Shown one piece after another: positions 1 to 9,208 of a stretch of DNA of 64,000 nucleotides. The translations under genes and the position numbers were made by a program. The stretch spans positions 1 through 64,000 of the forward strand of contig NZ_QPIG01000002.1 in NCBI RefSeq assembly GCF_003337215.1, read 5' to 3'. Origin of the DNA: Oceanihabitans sediminis (GTDB lineage: Bacteria > Bacteroidota > Bacteroidia > Flavobacteriales > Flavobacteriaceae). The notes under the pieces were generated by a model. That model saw only the letters and a program-made list of their open reading frames with translations. It was not told where the DNA came from and did not search any database. Position 1 is the stretch's first letter; each line of letters starts with the position of its first letter.

Positions 1-1120
1 GCATCAATCACATAAGTATCTGAAGCTTGCAGAACCGCTGAGCCATCTGGTTTATTTCCATCTGCTGTTACATTGTTAGTAATGTTTCCAGCATTTACAT
101 CCTCTTGTGTTACAGTATATGGATTCGCAGTGAATACCCAAGTTTCCGTAGGATCTAGGATGTTATTAGCATTCGTATCACCAGCAAGAGTAAGGGAAGC
201 AGTAATATTTCCACCAAGTAAATCATCCATAATCACGATATCACTGATAGATACTTCACCAGTATTGTTTACTGTGAAAGTATACACTATTTGATCTCCT
301 TCCGATACACAACCACTAGCATTGGAGGTAGCTGCTTTAACGATACTGATTCCGCCATCGTTACATAATGTAACATCTGGGTTTGTAGCATCAATCACAT
401 AAGTGTCTGAAGCTTGTAATACCGCTGAACCATCTGGTTTATTTCCATCTGCTGTTACATTGTTAGTAATGTTTCCAGCATTAACATCGTCTTGTGTTAC
501 AGTATATGGATCTGCAGTGAATACCCAAGTTTCTGTAGGATCTAGGATGTTATTAGCATTCGTATCTCCAGCAAGCGTTAGAGACGCAGTAATATTTCCA
601 CCAAGTAAATCATCCATAATCACGATATCACTGATAGATACTTCACCAGTATTGTTTACTGTGAAAGTATACACTATTTGATCTCCTTCCGATACACAAC
701 CACTAGCATTGGAGGTAGCTGCTTTAACGATACTGATTCCGCCATCGTTACATAATGTAACATCTGGGTTTGTAGCATCAATCACATAGGTATCTGAAGC
801 TTGAAGAACCGCTGATCCATCTGGTTTATTACCATCTGCTGTTACATTGTTAGTAATGTTTCCAGCATTAACATCGTCTTGTGTTACAGTATATGGATCT
901 GCAGTGAATACCCAAGTTTCTGTAGGATCTAGGATGTTATTAGCATTCGTATCTCCAGCAAGCGTTAGAGAAGCAGTAATATTTCCACCAAGTAAATCAT
1001 CCATAATCACGATATCACTGATAGATACTTCACCAGTATTGTTTACTGTGAAAGTATACACTATTTGATCTCCTTCCGATACACAACCACTAGCATTGGA
1101 GGTAGCTGCTTTAACGATAG
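1..1120 (-). repeat. Tandem 387-bp repeats, near-identical, inside the adhesin gene
   Basis: The unit recurs exactly every 387 bp: the same motif (gcatcaatcacata) starts at 1, 388 and 775. Each unit encodes 129 residues in frame. Counted along the coding strand there are two complete units (about 1120-734 and 733-347) and a third running off the left edge. By eye the copies differ at only a few positions, many of them synonymous. The array ends at about 1120, where the sequence switches to the last SprB-like repeat. The true copy number lies outside the window. Confidence 0.93.
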
Positions 1121-4100
1121 TGAAGCAAGCATCCAAAATCGTAACAGGTAAATTGAAAGTACAACCTTTTGAATCTGTAATTATTACATTGTATGTAGTA
1201 TTCGATAAATTAGTAGCAGTATCAGAAGTTTCAGCAGTTGCATTATCCCATAAATAGGTATAAGGCGGTGTACCACCGGACGCTATAATTGTTGCAGTAG
1301 CAACTTCTTTACCACAAAGTGTCGTTGTTTGTGATTGTACGGAAGCGATTAATGCAGTTGGTTCGCTAATAGTAACGGAATTCGTAGTAGTACATCCATT
1401 ATCATCTGTAATGGTTACATTATAGGTTCCGGCAGGAATGTTATTTAGATCTTCGGTAATTGCACCATTACTCCAATTATAAGAATAAGGAGGAGTTCCA
1501 CCAGTAACGCTTAGGTTAACAGAACCTTCTGCTTGTCCGTTACAAAGAACATCTTCAGAAGTAAGAGAAGAAGCCAATGCGTCTGGTTCATTAATAGTTA
1601 CGGAATTTGTAGTAGTACATCCATTATCATCTGTAACAGTTACATTATACGTTCCGGCAGGAATGTTACTTAGATCTTCGGTAGTTGCCCCATTACTCCA
1701 ATTGTAAGAATAAGGAGGAGTTCCTCCAGTAACGCTTAGGTTAACAGAACCTTCTGCTTGTCCGTTACAAAGAACATCTTCAGAAGTAAGAGAAGAAGCT
1801 AATGCGTCTGGTTCGTTGATATTAACGGAATTTGTAGTAGTACATCCATTATCATCTGTAATCGTTACATTATACGTTCCGGCAGGAATGTTACTTAGAT
1901 CTTCGGTAGTTTCACCATTACTCCAATTGTAAGAATAAGGAGGAGTTCCTCCAGTAACTGTTAGGTTAACAGAACCTTCTGCTTGTCCATTACAAAGAAC
2001 ATCTTCAGAAGTAAGAGAAGAAGCCAATGCGTCTGGTTCATTAATAGTTACGGAATTTGTAGTAGTACATCCATTATCATCTGTAACAGTTACATTATAC
2101 GTTCCGGCAGGAATGTTACTTAGATCTTCGGTAGTTTCACCATTACTCCAATTATAAGAATAAGGAGCAGTTCCTCCAGTAACGCTTAGATTAACCGAAC
2201 CTTCTGCTTGTCCATTACAAAGAACATCTTCAGAAGTAATAGAAGAAGCCAATGCGTCTGGTTCGTTGATAGTTATGGAAGTATTTGCATTACAAGCTGT
2301 ATTATTATCAGTAACTGTAACTTCATAGGTTCCTGCAGGTAAATTATTAACATTTGGAGTATTTATATTTGGATCTAATATTCCATTATATGTCCAAGCG
2401 TATGAATAATCTCCAGAACCACCTGAAACAGTTAAAGTTATTGTTCCATCATTATTTTCATTACAAGTTTCATTAGTTGATTCTTCTGTTATTACAATAT
2501 CGTTATATACTGAAACTTGAATTGGAACTTTGTTACCTACACAATTATTATCAAAACCTTCCGCAGCATAATAGGTGAATTCACCAGTAGTATTGGTTGG
2601 TGGAGTGAAGCTAGTTTGACCTACTGTACTTGGATTATTATCAGGGTAAAAATAAAGTGTGTAAAGTGGGTTTGTTGTTATTCCTGAAAGTGGTTCAGCT
2701 ACTTCATCTACACAATAAGTATAGTTGTTAACTGTAGGTTCTGTAGTTATATTTACAACTTGTATGGTAAAAAGATAGATACAAGTAGTATCCCCTGGAG
2801 GAACTGCATAATATGTTTTAATTCCTGGTGTAGCAGGAAAAGGATTAGAATTTGTGTATTGAATTGTTGATGGCCCTACAGGATACTCATTGTAAAATGA
2901 GGAAGCAGGAGGGAATTGAGAAGAAACCTCTGATAAAGATATGGTTGAGCTATTAGAGTTACAGAAATAAAATCTTCTTTCGTCTGTAATATCTAAACAG
3001 TTATCTGCAATAAATTGAGCTGAATCAATATCAATAGCTATAGGCTCTACATTAGGTTCTCCTTGGCAGATACCATTTTCTTGATATCCTTGAATTAAAG
3101 GCAACGAATAATTATTACCAGAAACCACTCCTTCACCAGCAATATGTCCTCCTAAAATTACAATTCTAGGTTCACAACTTTCATTAACAAGTATAGAACA
3201 GTCTTCTGTAGATCTTAGTTCAAAAGTTATATCTGCTAATAAGGTATTTAAATCTGTGTTTAATGGTATATAATCTAGTTCCCAAACTATAGCTCCGGTG
3301 GAACCTTCATTAGGGTCGTAGTAAGGTGCTTGCTGCTGTACATTAGAGTCATATACATTATAATTAATACTTGGATTAACGTATGTAGAAGTAAAAGGAA
3401 TAGGAACAACAAGTTTTGCGTTTTGAATAGCCTCTGTTCCTTTGTTTCGTATTTCAATACCATACTCAATAACATCTCCTGGTTCCACAACGATATTAGA
3501 CCCAGAAGGAGGAACGCCATTAATTGTGTTAGTAGCTAGTACACCCTCTGAAACCGGTATATAGGCATCTACAGACATTGCCATATTAAATATTATATAA
3601 GTGTCTTGGTTAGATCCATATCTAAACTTAGTTTGGGTTTGACCATTAGAGATTAGTGATTTGTCTGCATTGTTTAGTTCAAACATGCTAATGTCTAAAC
3701 CTGTATTATTAACTACGTTAGGATTTCTAGGATTACCACCTGTTTGAATAGAAGAGTTAAAAAAGTTATTAGTAGAATTTCCTGAATGATTTAAGGATAC
3801 CCAAGCATTGTTGTTAGGGTTGGCATCATTTACGTTAGCAGATTTAATAATTTGAAAGTAATCACCTGAAATTCCTTTGTCTCCTTCACCTGCCATAAGA
3901 CCTAATTTGACATTAACATCTCCAGATTGTACTGCATTGAAACCTGAAACTGGTAATTGATAATTTAAAGTAGAACTTCCTTGAACATATGCATAACCAT
4001 CAAAAAGTGTTACATCTCTCCAATTCATTTTAGAGTTCTCATATACTACCACAATACCCCATCCACCGTAATATCCGGTAGTACCTCCATTTCCTTCAGA

Positions 4101-4676
4101 TAAAGCTATATCTGCAACCCAATATTCACCAATACCATTGTTTTTTAATTGATCTGTTACTTCAACATAACCTGCATACATATTATTTGATCCAGGGAAT
4201 TTAATATCATTAGAATTAGCAACATAAGTTCTGTAAGTGGCATCTTGAGGACCTTTTAATTTAACAGTTCTTTGTTGGATTGTGGTTACAGTACTAGCTG
4301 CTCTTCCTGTCCAATAAAGGCCAGCATAAATAATATTTGAACATTCAGGGCTTGCACCATTTTCATTTGAGAAAGTTAATGTAGCAGAAGACGAGTTAAT
4401 TGTTGAAAAGTCACCATCTTCATCAACATATATCATTTCATTCCTACTATTGTTACTATCAACATCGTAAGTTTCCAACGTTAAGTTAGAGTTACCTATA
4501 AGTGTAAAGTCTCCTTTTATATTATAGATTTTTACATCAGGAGAATATTGTGATGAACGTTGGGTAAAAGGCTCTATTACTTGAGCAAAAGAATTGCTAG
4601 CAAACAAACAAATAAGTATAAAGATACTTATGGTGGTTTTTTTGTAGAAAATGGATTTTATAGTAAACTTTTTCAT
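1..4676 (-). CDS. Giant repeat-rich surface adhesin with SprB-type repeats, C-terminus beyond the window
   Basis: The frame stays open on the minus strand from an ATG at 4676 to the left edge, about 1558 codons, so the C-terminus is missing. The protein begins MKKFTIKSIF and has a signal peptide ending near NSFAQ (about residue 36). Residues 40-400 form a beta-rich secreted domain, followed by a DUF11-like segment (VVEPGDVIEYGIEIRNKG). From about residue 725 to 1185 come six SprB-like repeats of about 75 residues (core PPYSYNWSNGETTEDLSN, then PAGTYNVTVTD). From about 1185 on come near-identical 129-residue repeats resembling DUF7507 or conserved-repeat domains, with a putative calcium site (DTNANNILDPTETW). 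Such proteins are usually exported by the type IX system and serve adhesion or gliding. The C-terminal sorting domain that would prove this is not visible. The small secreted protein 34 bp upstream is probably co-transcribed. Confidence 0.85.
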   Translation of the reverse strand, partial: MKKFTIKSIFYKKTTISIFILICLFASNSFAQVIEPFTQRSSQYSPDVKIYNIKGDFTLIGNSNLTLETYDVDSNNSRNEMIYVDEDGDFSTINSSSATLTFSNENGASPECSNIIYAGLYWTGRAASTVTTIQQRTVKLKGPQDATYRTYVANSNDIKFPGSNNMYAGYVEVTDQLKNNGIGEYWVADIALSEGNGGTTGYYGGWGIVVVYENSKMNWRDVTLFDGYAYVQGSSTLNYQLPVSGFNAVQSGDVNVKLGLMAGEGDKGISGDYFQIIKSANVNDANPNNNAWVSLNHSGNSTNNFFNSSIQTGGNPRNPNVVNNTGLDISMFELNNADKSLISNGQTQTKFRYGSNQDTYIIFNMAMSVDAYIPVSEGVLATNTINGVPPSGSNIVVEPGDVIEYGIEIRNKGTEAIQNAKLVVPIPFTSTYVNPSINYNVYDSNVQQQAPYYDPNEGSTGAIVWELDYIPLNTDLNTLLADITFELRSTEDCSILVNESCEPRIVILGGHIAGEGVVSGNNYSLPLIQGYQENGICQGEPNVEPIAIDIDSAQFIADNCLDITDERRFYFCNSNSSTISLSEVSSQFPPASSFYNEYPVGPSTIQYTNSNPFPATPGIKTYYAVPPGDTTCIYLFTIQVVNITTEPTVNNYTYCVDEVAEPLSGITTNPLYTLYFYPDNNPSTVGQTSFTPPTNTTGEFTYYAAEGFDNNCVGNKVPIQVSVYNDIVITEESTNETCNENNDGTITLTVSGGSGDYSYAWTYNGILDPNINTPNVNNLPAGTYEVTVTDNNTACNANTSITINEPDALASSITSEDVLCNGQAEGSVNLSVTGGTAPYSYNWSNGETTEDLSNIPAGTYNVTVTDDNGCTTTNSVTINEPDALASSLTSEDVLCNGQAEGSVNLTVTGGTPPYSYNWSNGETTEDLSNIPAGTYNVTITDDNGCTTTNSVNINEPDALASSLTSEDVLCNGQAEGSVNLSVTGGTPPYSYNWSNGATTEDLSNIPAGTYNVTVTDDNGCTTTNSVTINEPDALASSLTSEDVLCNGQAEGSVNLSVTGGTPPYSYNWSNGAITEDLNNIPAGTYNVTITDDNGCTTTNSVTISEPTALIASVQSQTTTLCGKEVATATIIASGGTPPYTYLWDNATAETSDTATNLSNTTYNVIITDSKGCTFNLPVTILDACFTIVKAATSNASGCVSEGDQIVYTFTVNNTGEVSISDIVIMDDLLGGNITASLTLAGDTNANNILDPTETWVFTADPYTVTQDDVNAGNITNNVTADGNKPDGSAVLQASDTYVIDATNPDVTLCNDGGISIVKAATSNASGCVSEGDQIVYTFTVNNTGEVSISDIVIMDDLLGGNITASLTLAGDTNANNILDPTETWVFTADPYTVTQDDVNAGNITNNVTADGNKPDGSAVLQASDTYVIDATNPDVTLCNDGGISIVKAATSNASGCVSEGDQIVYTFTVNNTGEVSISDIVIMDDLLGGNITASLTLAGDTNANNILDPTETWVFTANPYTVTQEDVNAGNITNNVTADGNKPDGSAVLQASDTYVID
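1340..2270 (-). repeat. Tandem 225-bp SprB-type repeats inside the adhesin gene
   Basis: The motif gaacatcttcagaagtaa recurs at 1547, 1772, 1997 and 2222, a constant 225-bp period of 75 codons. Each unit encodes one SprB-like repeat with the PYSYNWSNG and AGTYNVTVTDDNGC cores. A diverged unit flanks the array on each side (about 1120-1345 and 2270-2500). The inner copies are almost identical in DNA, which points to recent duplication or gene conversion. Confidence 0.9.
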
Positions 4677-4710
4677 GCTGATATAAGTTTTACGTTGTTC
4701 TGGTTATTTA

Positions 4711-5205
4711 TTATTGAGGAATATTTATGCCGAAATAATTAAGAATATTTGTTGAAGGTACATTGGTAAACATGCTTTCAACTTGTTGCTTTGTGGTTTC
4801 AATTTCACAATCAATATAGATGCATTTAAGGTTTGTGATACTTGAAAATGTTTTAGAATAATTTACTCTAGTGTTTAAATCGTTTAAACTTTTAACTTTG
4901 ATAATTATCGACTCCACACTGCTTAATTCAAAGTTACTTATAGATGAAATAGAAGCAACATCCATATAAAGTCGTTTGAAGTTTGGATCTGCAAATTTTA
5001 GGTTGCCGTTTTCAATAACACCACTTTTTAAATGATCATATAGATAATACTGAAGCTCTTTATTTACATTCTTTTCGGTACTTCTTAAGGTATTGTTGTT
5101 AGTGAATAATGGCACATCATTTTCTTGTGCACTTACTTTACTTGAAAAAATAAAAATTAGTAATAGTAGGAATGAAAATTGAAGAATAGCTCTATGCTTT
5201 TTCAT
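4711..5205 (-). CDS. Small secreted protein of unknown function, upstream of the adhesin
   Basis: I chose the ATG at 5205, giving 164 residues that start MKKHRAILQF with a clean signal peptide ending at VSAQ. An upstream in-frame ATG at 5241 would add 12 residues in front of the signal peptide and overlap an inverted repeat. The mature part is about 140 residues with a Ser/Asn-rich, leucine-patterned composition (for example SSISNFELSSVESIIIKVKS) and two cysteines close together (LKCIYIDCEIE). I do not recognise a family. The gene ends 34 bp before the adhesin start on the same strand, so they probably form an operon. A role in export or anchoring of the adhesin is only a guess from position. 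Confidence 0.7.
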   Translation of the reverse strand: MKKHRAILQFSFLLLLIFIFSSKVSAQENDVPLFTNNNTLRSTEKNVNKELQYYLYDHLKSGVIENGNLKFADPNFKRLYMDVASISSISNFELSSVESIIIKVKSLNDLNTRVNYSKTFSSITNLKCIYIDCEIETTKQQVESMFTNVPSTNILNYFGINIPQ

Positions 5206-5237
5206 AATTCTTAGATTAAAGGATTTAATTAAATATG

Positions 5238-5253
5238 ACATACTTATGTATGT
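5238..5253. promoter_or_regulatory. Inverted repeat upstream of the adhesin operon
   Basis: ACATAC-TTAT-GTATGT is a perfect 6-bp inverted repeat with a 4-bp spacer, lying 33 bp upstream of the chosen start of the small secreted protein. Its position suits an operator. No regulator is assigned. Confidence 0.4.
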
Positions 5254-5666
5254 GTAAAATGTTACTTGTTTTATAAATAATACTGTATAACAATATCTTA
5301 AGATATTGCTGAGGGAAGAATATTGATCTTACAATATAAAGGGGCGGTAGTTTGGGATTTTTTTCAATTTGGTCATAGGTTTTAATTAATAGCTAGGATA
5401 AATTAACAGCGATTCTTCAATCAAATCAAAAAAAAATGTTAAATAGCTTAAATATTCGTTGAGATGATTTTCAAAAACATTTCATCGAGAAAAAGGAATG
5501 ATTAGCCGATAAGCTTTTTTAGATATCTTCTGTTTAGTGCTTTAATAAAACATCTTTAACAATAAAATTTAATTATATAATTGTTTGCCTTACTTTTATA
5601 GTATATAATTTGTAAAGGATAAAAGGATATGACTTTTATTTTTGATAGCTTTTTAATAAGAAGAAA
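5254..5666. other. Intergenic region between the divergent adhesin operon and the polyphosphate operon
   Basis: About 410 bp hold no open frame that looks coding. Apart from the 18-bp palindrome listed separately, I see AT-rich DNA with a loose promoter-like stretch at about 5581-5612 (TTG followed by TATAATTTG, one base off the TAnnTTTG consensus) that could serve the sixA-like gene. The region should carry the promoters for both divergent units. Confidence 0.5.
5291..5308. promoter_or_regulatory. Perfect 18-bp palindrome, possible operator
   Basis: CAATATCTTAAGATATTG reads the same on both strands. It sits 86 bp upstream of the chosen start of the small secreted protein, in the region shared with the divergent sixA-like gene. 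No T-tract follows, so a terminator is unlikely. A dimeric regulator site is the simplest reading. Confidence 0.4.
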
Positions 5667-6155
5667 ATGAAAAAACTTATAATTGTTCGACATGCAAAAT
5701 CTACTTGGAATGAAGGAGTTTCAGACCATGATAGAAGTTTGAAAAAGAAAGGAATTGAAGATGCTAAAATTGTTTCTGAACATTTTAAACAGTTAAACAT
5801 ACATCCAGATCAAGTAATTTCTAGCACAGCTAAAAGAGCTAAACTAACTGCTGAAATATTTTTTGAAAATTTAAAAATAGATACTAATAGTATTCATTTT
5901 GAAAAAAATATATACGATTTTACTGGAGATGAACTCATCGAGACAATAAAATCCACAAAAGACCATGTAGAAACCTTAATGGTTTTTGGTCATAATTATG
6001 CCATTACTAATTTTGTAAATAACTTTGGCGATAGGTTTATTGAAAATGTCCCAACAAGTGGTTTGGTAGTTATAGAATTTCATGTAGATTATTGGAAATA
6101 TATTTATAAAGGTCAAACAATAAATATTATCTTTCCAAGAGATTTAAGAGAGTAA
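5667..6155 (+). CDS. SixA-like phosphohistidine phosphatase (histidine phosphatase superfamily)
   Basis: The 162-residue protein starts MKKLIIVRHAKSTWNE, the RHA/G motif whose His9 would be the phosphorylated nucleophile. Further conserved parts are SSTAKRAKLTAEI (second Arg) and VFGHNYAITNF (second His). Length and the RHAKS form match SixA-type enzymes, which remove phosphate from phosphohistidine in phosphorelay or PTS proteins. No signal peptide is present, so it is cytosolic. It lies 83 bp upstream of polyphosphate kinase on the same strand. This linkage suggests a role with the polyphosphate enzymes, but the substrate cannot be told from sequence. Confidence 0.85.
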   Translation: MKKLIIVRHAKSTWNEGVSDHDRSLKKKGIEDAKIVSEHFKQLNIHPDQVISSTAKRAKLTAEIFFENLKIDTNSIHFEKNIYDFTGDELIETIKSTKDHVETLMVFGHNYAITNFVNNFGDRFIENVPTSGLVVIEFHVDYWKYIYKGQTINIIFPRDLRE

Positions 6156-6238
6156 ATTATATTGCTATTAAGGTAATCTAAAGCTAATTTTTATAGCATT
6201 TACTTTTATAAAATATGTTTTAAAAAGAAATAGATTTC

Positions 6239-8302
6239 ATGACAAAATCAGATAAACAAAATAATATATATATAAATAGAGAAATAAGCTGGCTAAATTT
6301 TAACGCTAGAGTTTTGCAAGAAGCAGAAGATGAAAACGTTCCTTTAATAGAACGTTTACGTTTTTTAGGTATTTTCTCGAATAACTTAGATGAATTTTTT
6401 AAAGTACGATATGCAACAGTAAAGCGTATTGTAGAAGCTGGTAAAAGCGGAAAAAGTGAACTTGGGGGTGTACAATCTAAAGAAGTATTAGAAATAATCA
6501 CTAAAATAGTAATAAAGCAACAAAGTGAAAGTTTAAAGATTTTAAGCGAGATTGAGAAAAAGCTAGAATCTGAAAATATTTTTGTTATTAACGAAACTGA
6601 AATAAACGAAAAACAACAAAAATATATCAAAAGCTACTTCATCCAAAAGGTGAGTCCGGCATTGGTTACTATTGTTTTAAATGATTCTGTAGAACTTCCA
6701 AACCTTAAAGATAGTGCAGCATATTTAGCTATAAATATGGTGATGAAAGACGGTAAAAACCAATATGCTTTAATTGAAATCTCTAAGGCTATGGATAGGT
6801 TTGTTGTGCTACCTAAAGAAGATGATAAAAATTATATCATTATGGTAGACGATTTACTTCGTTACTGTTTAGATGATATTTTCAATATTTTTGATTATAA
6901 GAGCATTACAGCACATATGATCAAAATAACTAGAGATGGAGAGTTAGATTTAGATAGCGATTTAAGTAAAAGTTTTATTGAAAAAATTTCCGATAGTGTA
7001 AAACATAGACAGATTGGTGATCCCGTAAGATTTGTTTATGATAAAACTATTGATAAGAAAACCCTTCAATATTTTATGGCTAAAATGGCTATAGAAAATA
7101 CCGATAGCGTTATTCCAGGAGGAAGATATCATAACCGAAGAGATTATATGGCCTTTCCAAGTCTTGGAAGAAACGATTTACTATATAATAAAATCGAACC
7201 TTTGCCAATTAAAGGTTTGAGTCTTGAAAATAGTATCTTTAGTGAAATAGCTAAAAAAGACTATTTACTTTATGCACCATATCATACTTTCTCTTATGTA
7301 GTAAAGTTTTTACGAGAAGCAGCTCTTGACCCAACAGTAAAATCTATAAAAATTACTATTTACCGTCTAGCACAAATTTCACATGTAGCAAGTTCTTTAA
7401 TTAATGCCGCTAAAAACGGAAAAAAAGTAACTGTTTCTATTGAGATTCAAGCACGTTTTGACGAGCAAGCCAATATAGATTATGCAGAACAAATGGAAAA
7501 CGAAGGTGTTAATTTGTTTTTTGGCGTACAAGGCTTAAAAGTGCATAGTAAAATGTGCGTAATTGAACGCGAAGAAAAGAATAAAATTAAACGATACGGA
7601 TTTGTTAGTACAGGAAATTTTAATGAGTCTACAGCAAAGATTTATACCGATTATACCTTATTTACTTCCGATCAAAAAATACTGAAAGACATAAACAAAG
7701 TGTTCAGTTTCTTTGAAACAAATTACCGTGTATTTAGATATAAACACATTATAAAATCTCCGCATTATACCAAGTCGGCATTCTTCAAATTAATTGACAA
7801 AGAAATAGCAAATGCTAAAGCTGGTAATCCAGCATATATAAGACTTAAGATGAATAGTATGTCTAGTTATAAAATGATAGACAAGCTATACGAAGCAAGT
7901 AGAGCAGGGGTTAAAATTCAATTGATTGTAAGAGGACTTTGTTGCTTGATTCCTGGTAAAAAAGGAATGAGTGAAAATATTGAAGCAATAAGTATCGTAG
8001 ATAAGTTTTTAGAACATACAAGGCTTTTCATTTTCTGTAATAACAACGACCCTAAAGTATATATTTCTTCAGCCGATTGGATGACAAGAAACATAGACCA
8101 TAGAGTAGAGGTGAGCTGTCCTATTTACGATGAAGATATCAAACAAGAATTAATTGATACTTTTAATATTTGTTGGAGCGATAATGTGAAGGCAAGAATT
8201 TTAAATGAAAAACAGAATAATAAATATAAACGTAATAATAAGCCAAAAGTACGCTCCCAATTTGAAACGTATAATTATTACTTAAAAAAGAACGAAGAAT
8301 AG
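6239..8302 (+). CDS. ppk1: Polyphosphate kinase 1
   Basis: The 687-residue protein has the full PPK1 layout: N-terminal domain (INREISWLNFNARVLQEA), head domain, and two C-terminal catalytic domains. His436 in VHSKMCVIE corresponds to the autophosphorylated histidine of the E. coli enzyme, and His621 in NIDHRVEVSCPI to the second essential histidine. The segment STGNFNESTAKIYTDYTLF is also typical. It makes polyphosphate reversibly from the gamma-phosphate of ATP. Its stop codon directly abuts the start of the Ppx/GppA gene, so the two are translationally linked, with the SixA-like gene upstream. Confidence 0.97.
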   Translation: MTKSDKQNNIYINREISWLNFNARVLQEAEDENVPLIERLRFLGIFSNNLDEFFKVRYATVKRIVEAGKSGKSELGGVQSKEVLEIITKIVIKQQSESLKILSEIEKKLESENIFVINETEINEKQQKYIKSYFIQKVSPALVTIVLNDSVELPNLKDSAAYLAINMVMKDGKNQYALIEISKAMDRFVVLPKEDDKNYIIMVDDLLRYCLDDIFNIFDYKSITAHMIKITRDGELDLDSDLSKSFIEKISDSVKHRQIGDPVRFVYDKTIDKKTLQYFMAKMAIENTDSVIPGGRYHNRRDYMAFPSLGRNDLLYNKIEPLPIKGLSLENSIFSEIAKKDYLLYAPYHTFSYVVKFLREAALDPTVKSIKITIYRLAQISHVASSLINAAKNGKKVTVSIEIQARFDEQANIDYAEQMENEGVNLFFGVQGLKVHSKMCVIEREEKNKIKRYGFVSTGNFNESTAKIYTDYTLFTSDQKILKDINKVFSFFETNYRVFRYKHIIKSPHYTKSAFFKLIDKEIANAKAGNPAYIRLKMNSMSSYKMIDKLYEASRAGVKIQLIVRGLCCLIPGKKGMSENIEAISIVDKFLEHTRLFIFCNNNDPKVYISSADWMTRNIDHRVEVSCPIYDEDIKQELIDTFNICWSDNVKARILNEKQNNKYKRNNKPKVRSQFETYNYYLKKNEE

Positions 8303-9208
8303 ATGTTATCTATAAAAAAATATGCGGCTATTGATATTGGTTCCAATGCGGTACGACTATTAATAGCAAACATAATCGAAGAAAAAGGAAAAGAAACCCG
8401 CTTTAAAAAAAGCTCGTTAGTACGTGTCCCTATTCGTTTAGGAGGAGACGTGTTTTTGAAACAGAAAATATCCAAAGAAAACACCCAACGTATGTTGGAC
8501 ACCATGTTAGCTTTTAAGTTGTTAATGAAATCACATAAGGTTGAAAAGTATAAGGCCTGTGCTACTTCTGCAATGCGTGAAGCTAAAAACGGAAAAAAAG
8601 TAACGGATTTAATTCTAGAAAAAACCGATATAAAAATTGATACTATTAATGGTGAAGAAGAAGCTGCAATAATTGCTGCTACCGACTTGCATGCTTTTAT
8701 AGATAAAAACAAAAATTATCTATATGTAGATGTAGGAGGAGGAAGTACCGAGTTTACGGTTATTCATAAAGGAGAAACCGTAACTTCAAAATCCTTTAAA
8801 ATAGGAACCGTTAGACTTTTAAACGATATAGTTAAAAAGGAAACATGGCAGGAATTAGAAAAGTGGATTAAAGAGAATACTTCAAACTATGACAAAATAG
8901 ACCTTATAGGATCTGGTGGAAATATTAATAAGATTTTTAAAATTTCTGGAAAATCTATGGGGAAACCATTAACGTATTTTTACCTAACTAGTTATTATAA
9001 TACTCTACAGTCTTATTCTTACGAAGAACGTATTTCGGAACTTGATCTAAATCAAGATAGAGCAGATGTAATTATTCCGGCAACTCGAATCTATTTATCT
9101 GCTATGAAATGGAGTGGCGCAAAAGACATTTATGTTCCTAAAATAGGATTGGCAGACGGAATCATAAAAAGCATGTATTATGATACGGTTTCTAGTAATT
9201 CGCAGTAA
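8303..9208 (+). CDS. Ppx/GppA-family phosphatase (exopolyphosphatase)
   Basis: The 301-residue protein shows the actin-like ATPase fold signatures of the Ppx/GppA family: AAIDIGSNAVRLLIA near the N-terminus, the phosphate-2 motif YVDVGGGSTEFTVI near residue 140, and LIGSGGNINKIF. It is the short two-domain form without the C-terminal HD domain of E. coli Ppx. The start codon follows the ppk1 stop with no gap. A synthesis and degradation pair for polyphosphate is the natural reading. Hydrolysis of pppGpp is an alternative activity for this family. Confidence 0.92.
   Translation: MLSIKKYAAIDIGSNAVRLLIANIIEEKGKETRFKKSSLVRVPIRLGGDVFLKQKISKENTQRMLDTMLAFKLLMKSHKVEKYKACATSAMREAKNGKKVTDLILEKTDIKIDTINGEEEAAIIAATDLHAFIDKNKNYLYVDVGGGSTEFTVIHKGETVTSKSFKIGTVRLLNDIVKKETWQELEKWIKENTSNYDKIDLIGSGGNINKIFKISGKSMGKPLTYFYLTSYYNTLQSYSYEERISELDLNQDRADVIIPATRIYLSAMKWSGAKDIYVPKIGLADGIIKSMYYDTVSSNSQ

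Noticed and set aside
73-1068. Three similar plus-strand open frames of 73-92 residues
   Set aside because: They are antisense shadows of the 387-bp repeats of the adhesin, repeated because the DNA repeats. They have no start signals of their own.
1-2500. Possible CRISPR array
   Set aside because: The repeats are 225 and 387 bp long, contiguous without spacers and in frame with a protein. No cas gene is present.
8278-8712. Minus-strand open frame opposite the Ppx/GppA gene
   Set aside because: It is wholly antisense to a well-supported gene and shows no domain.
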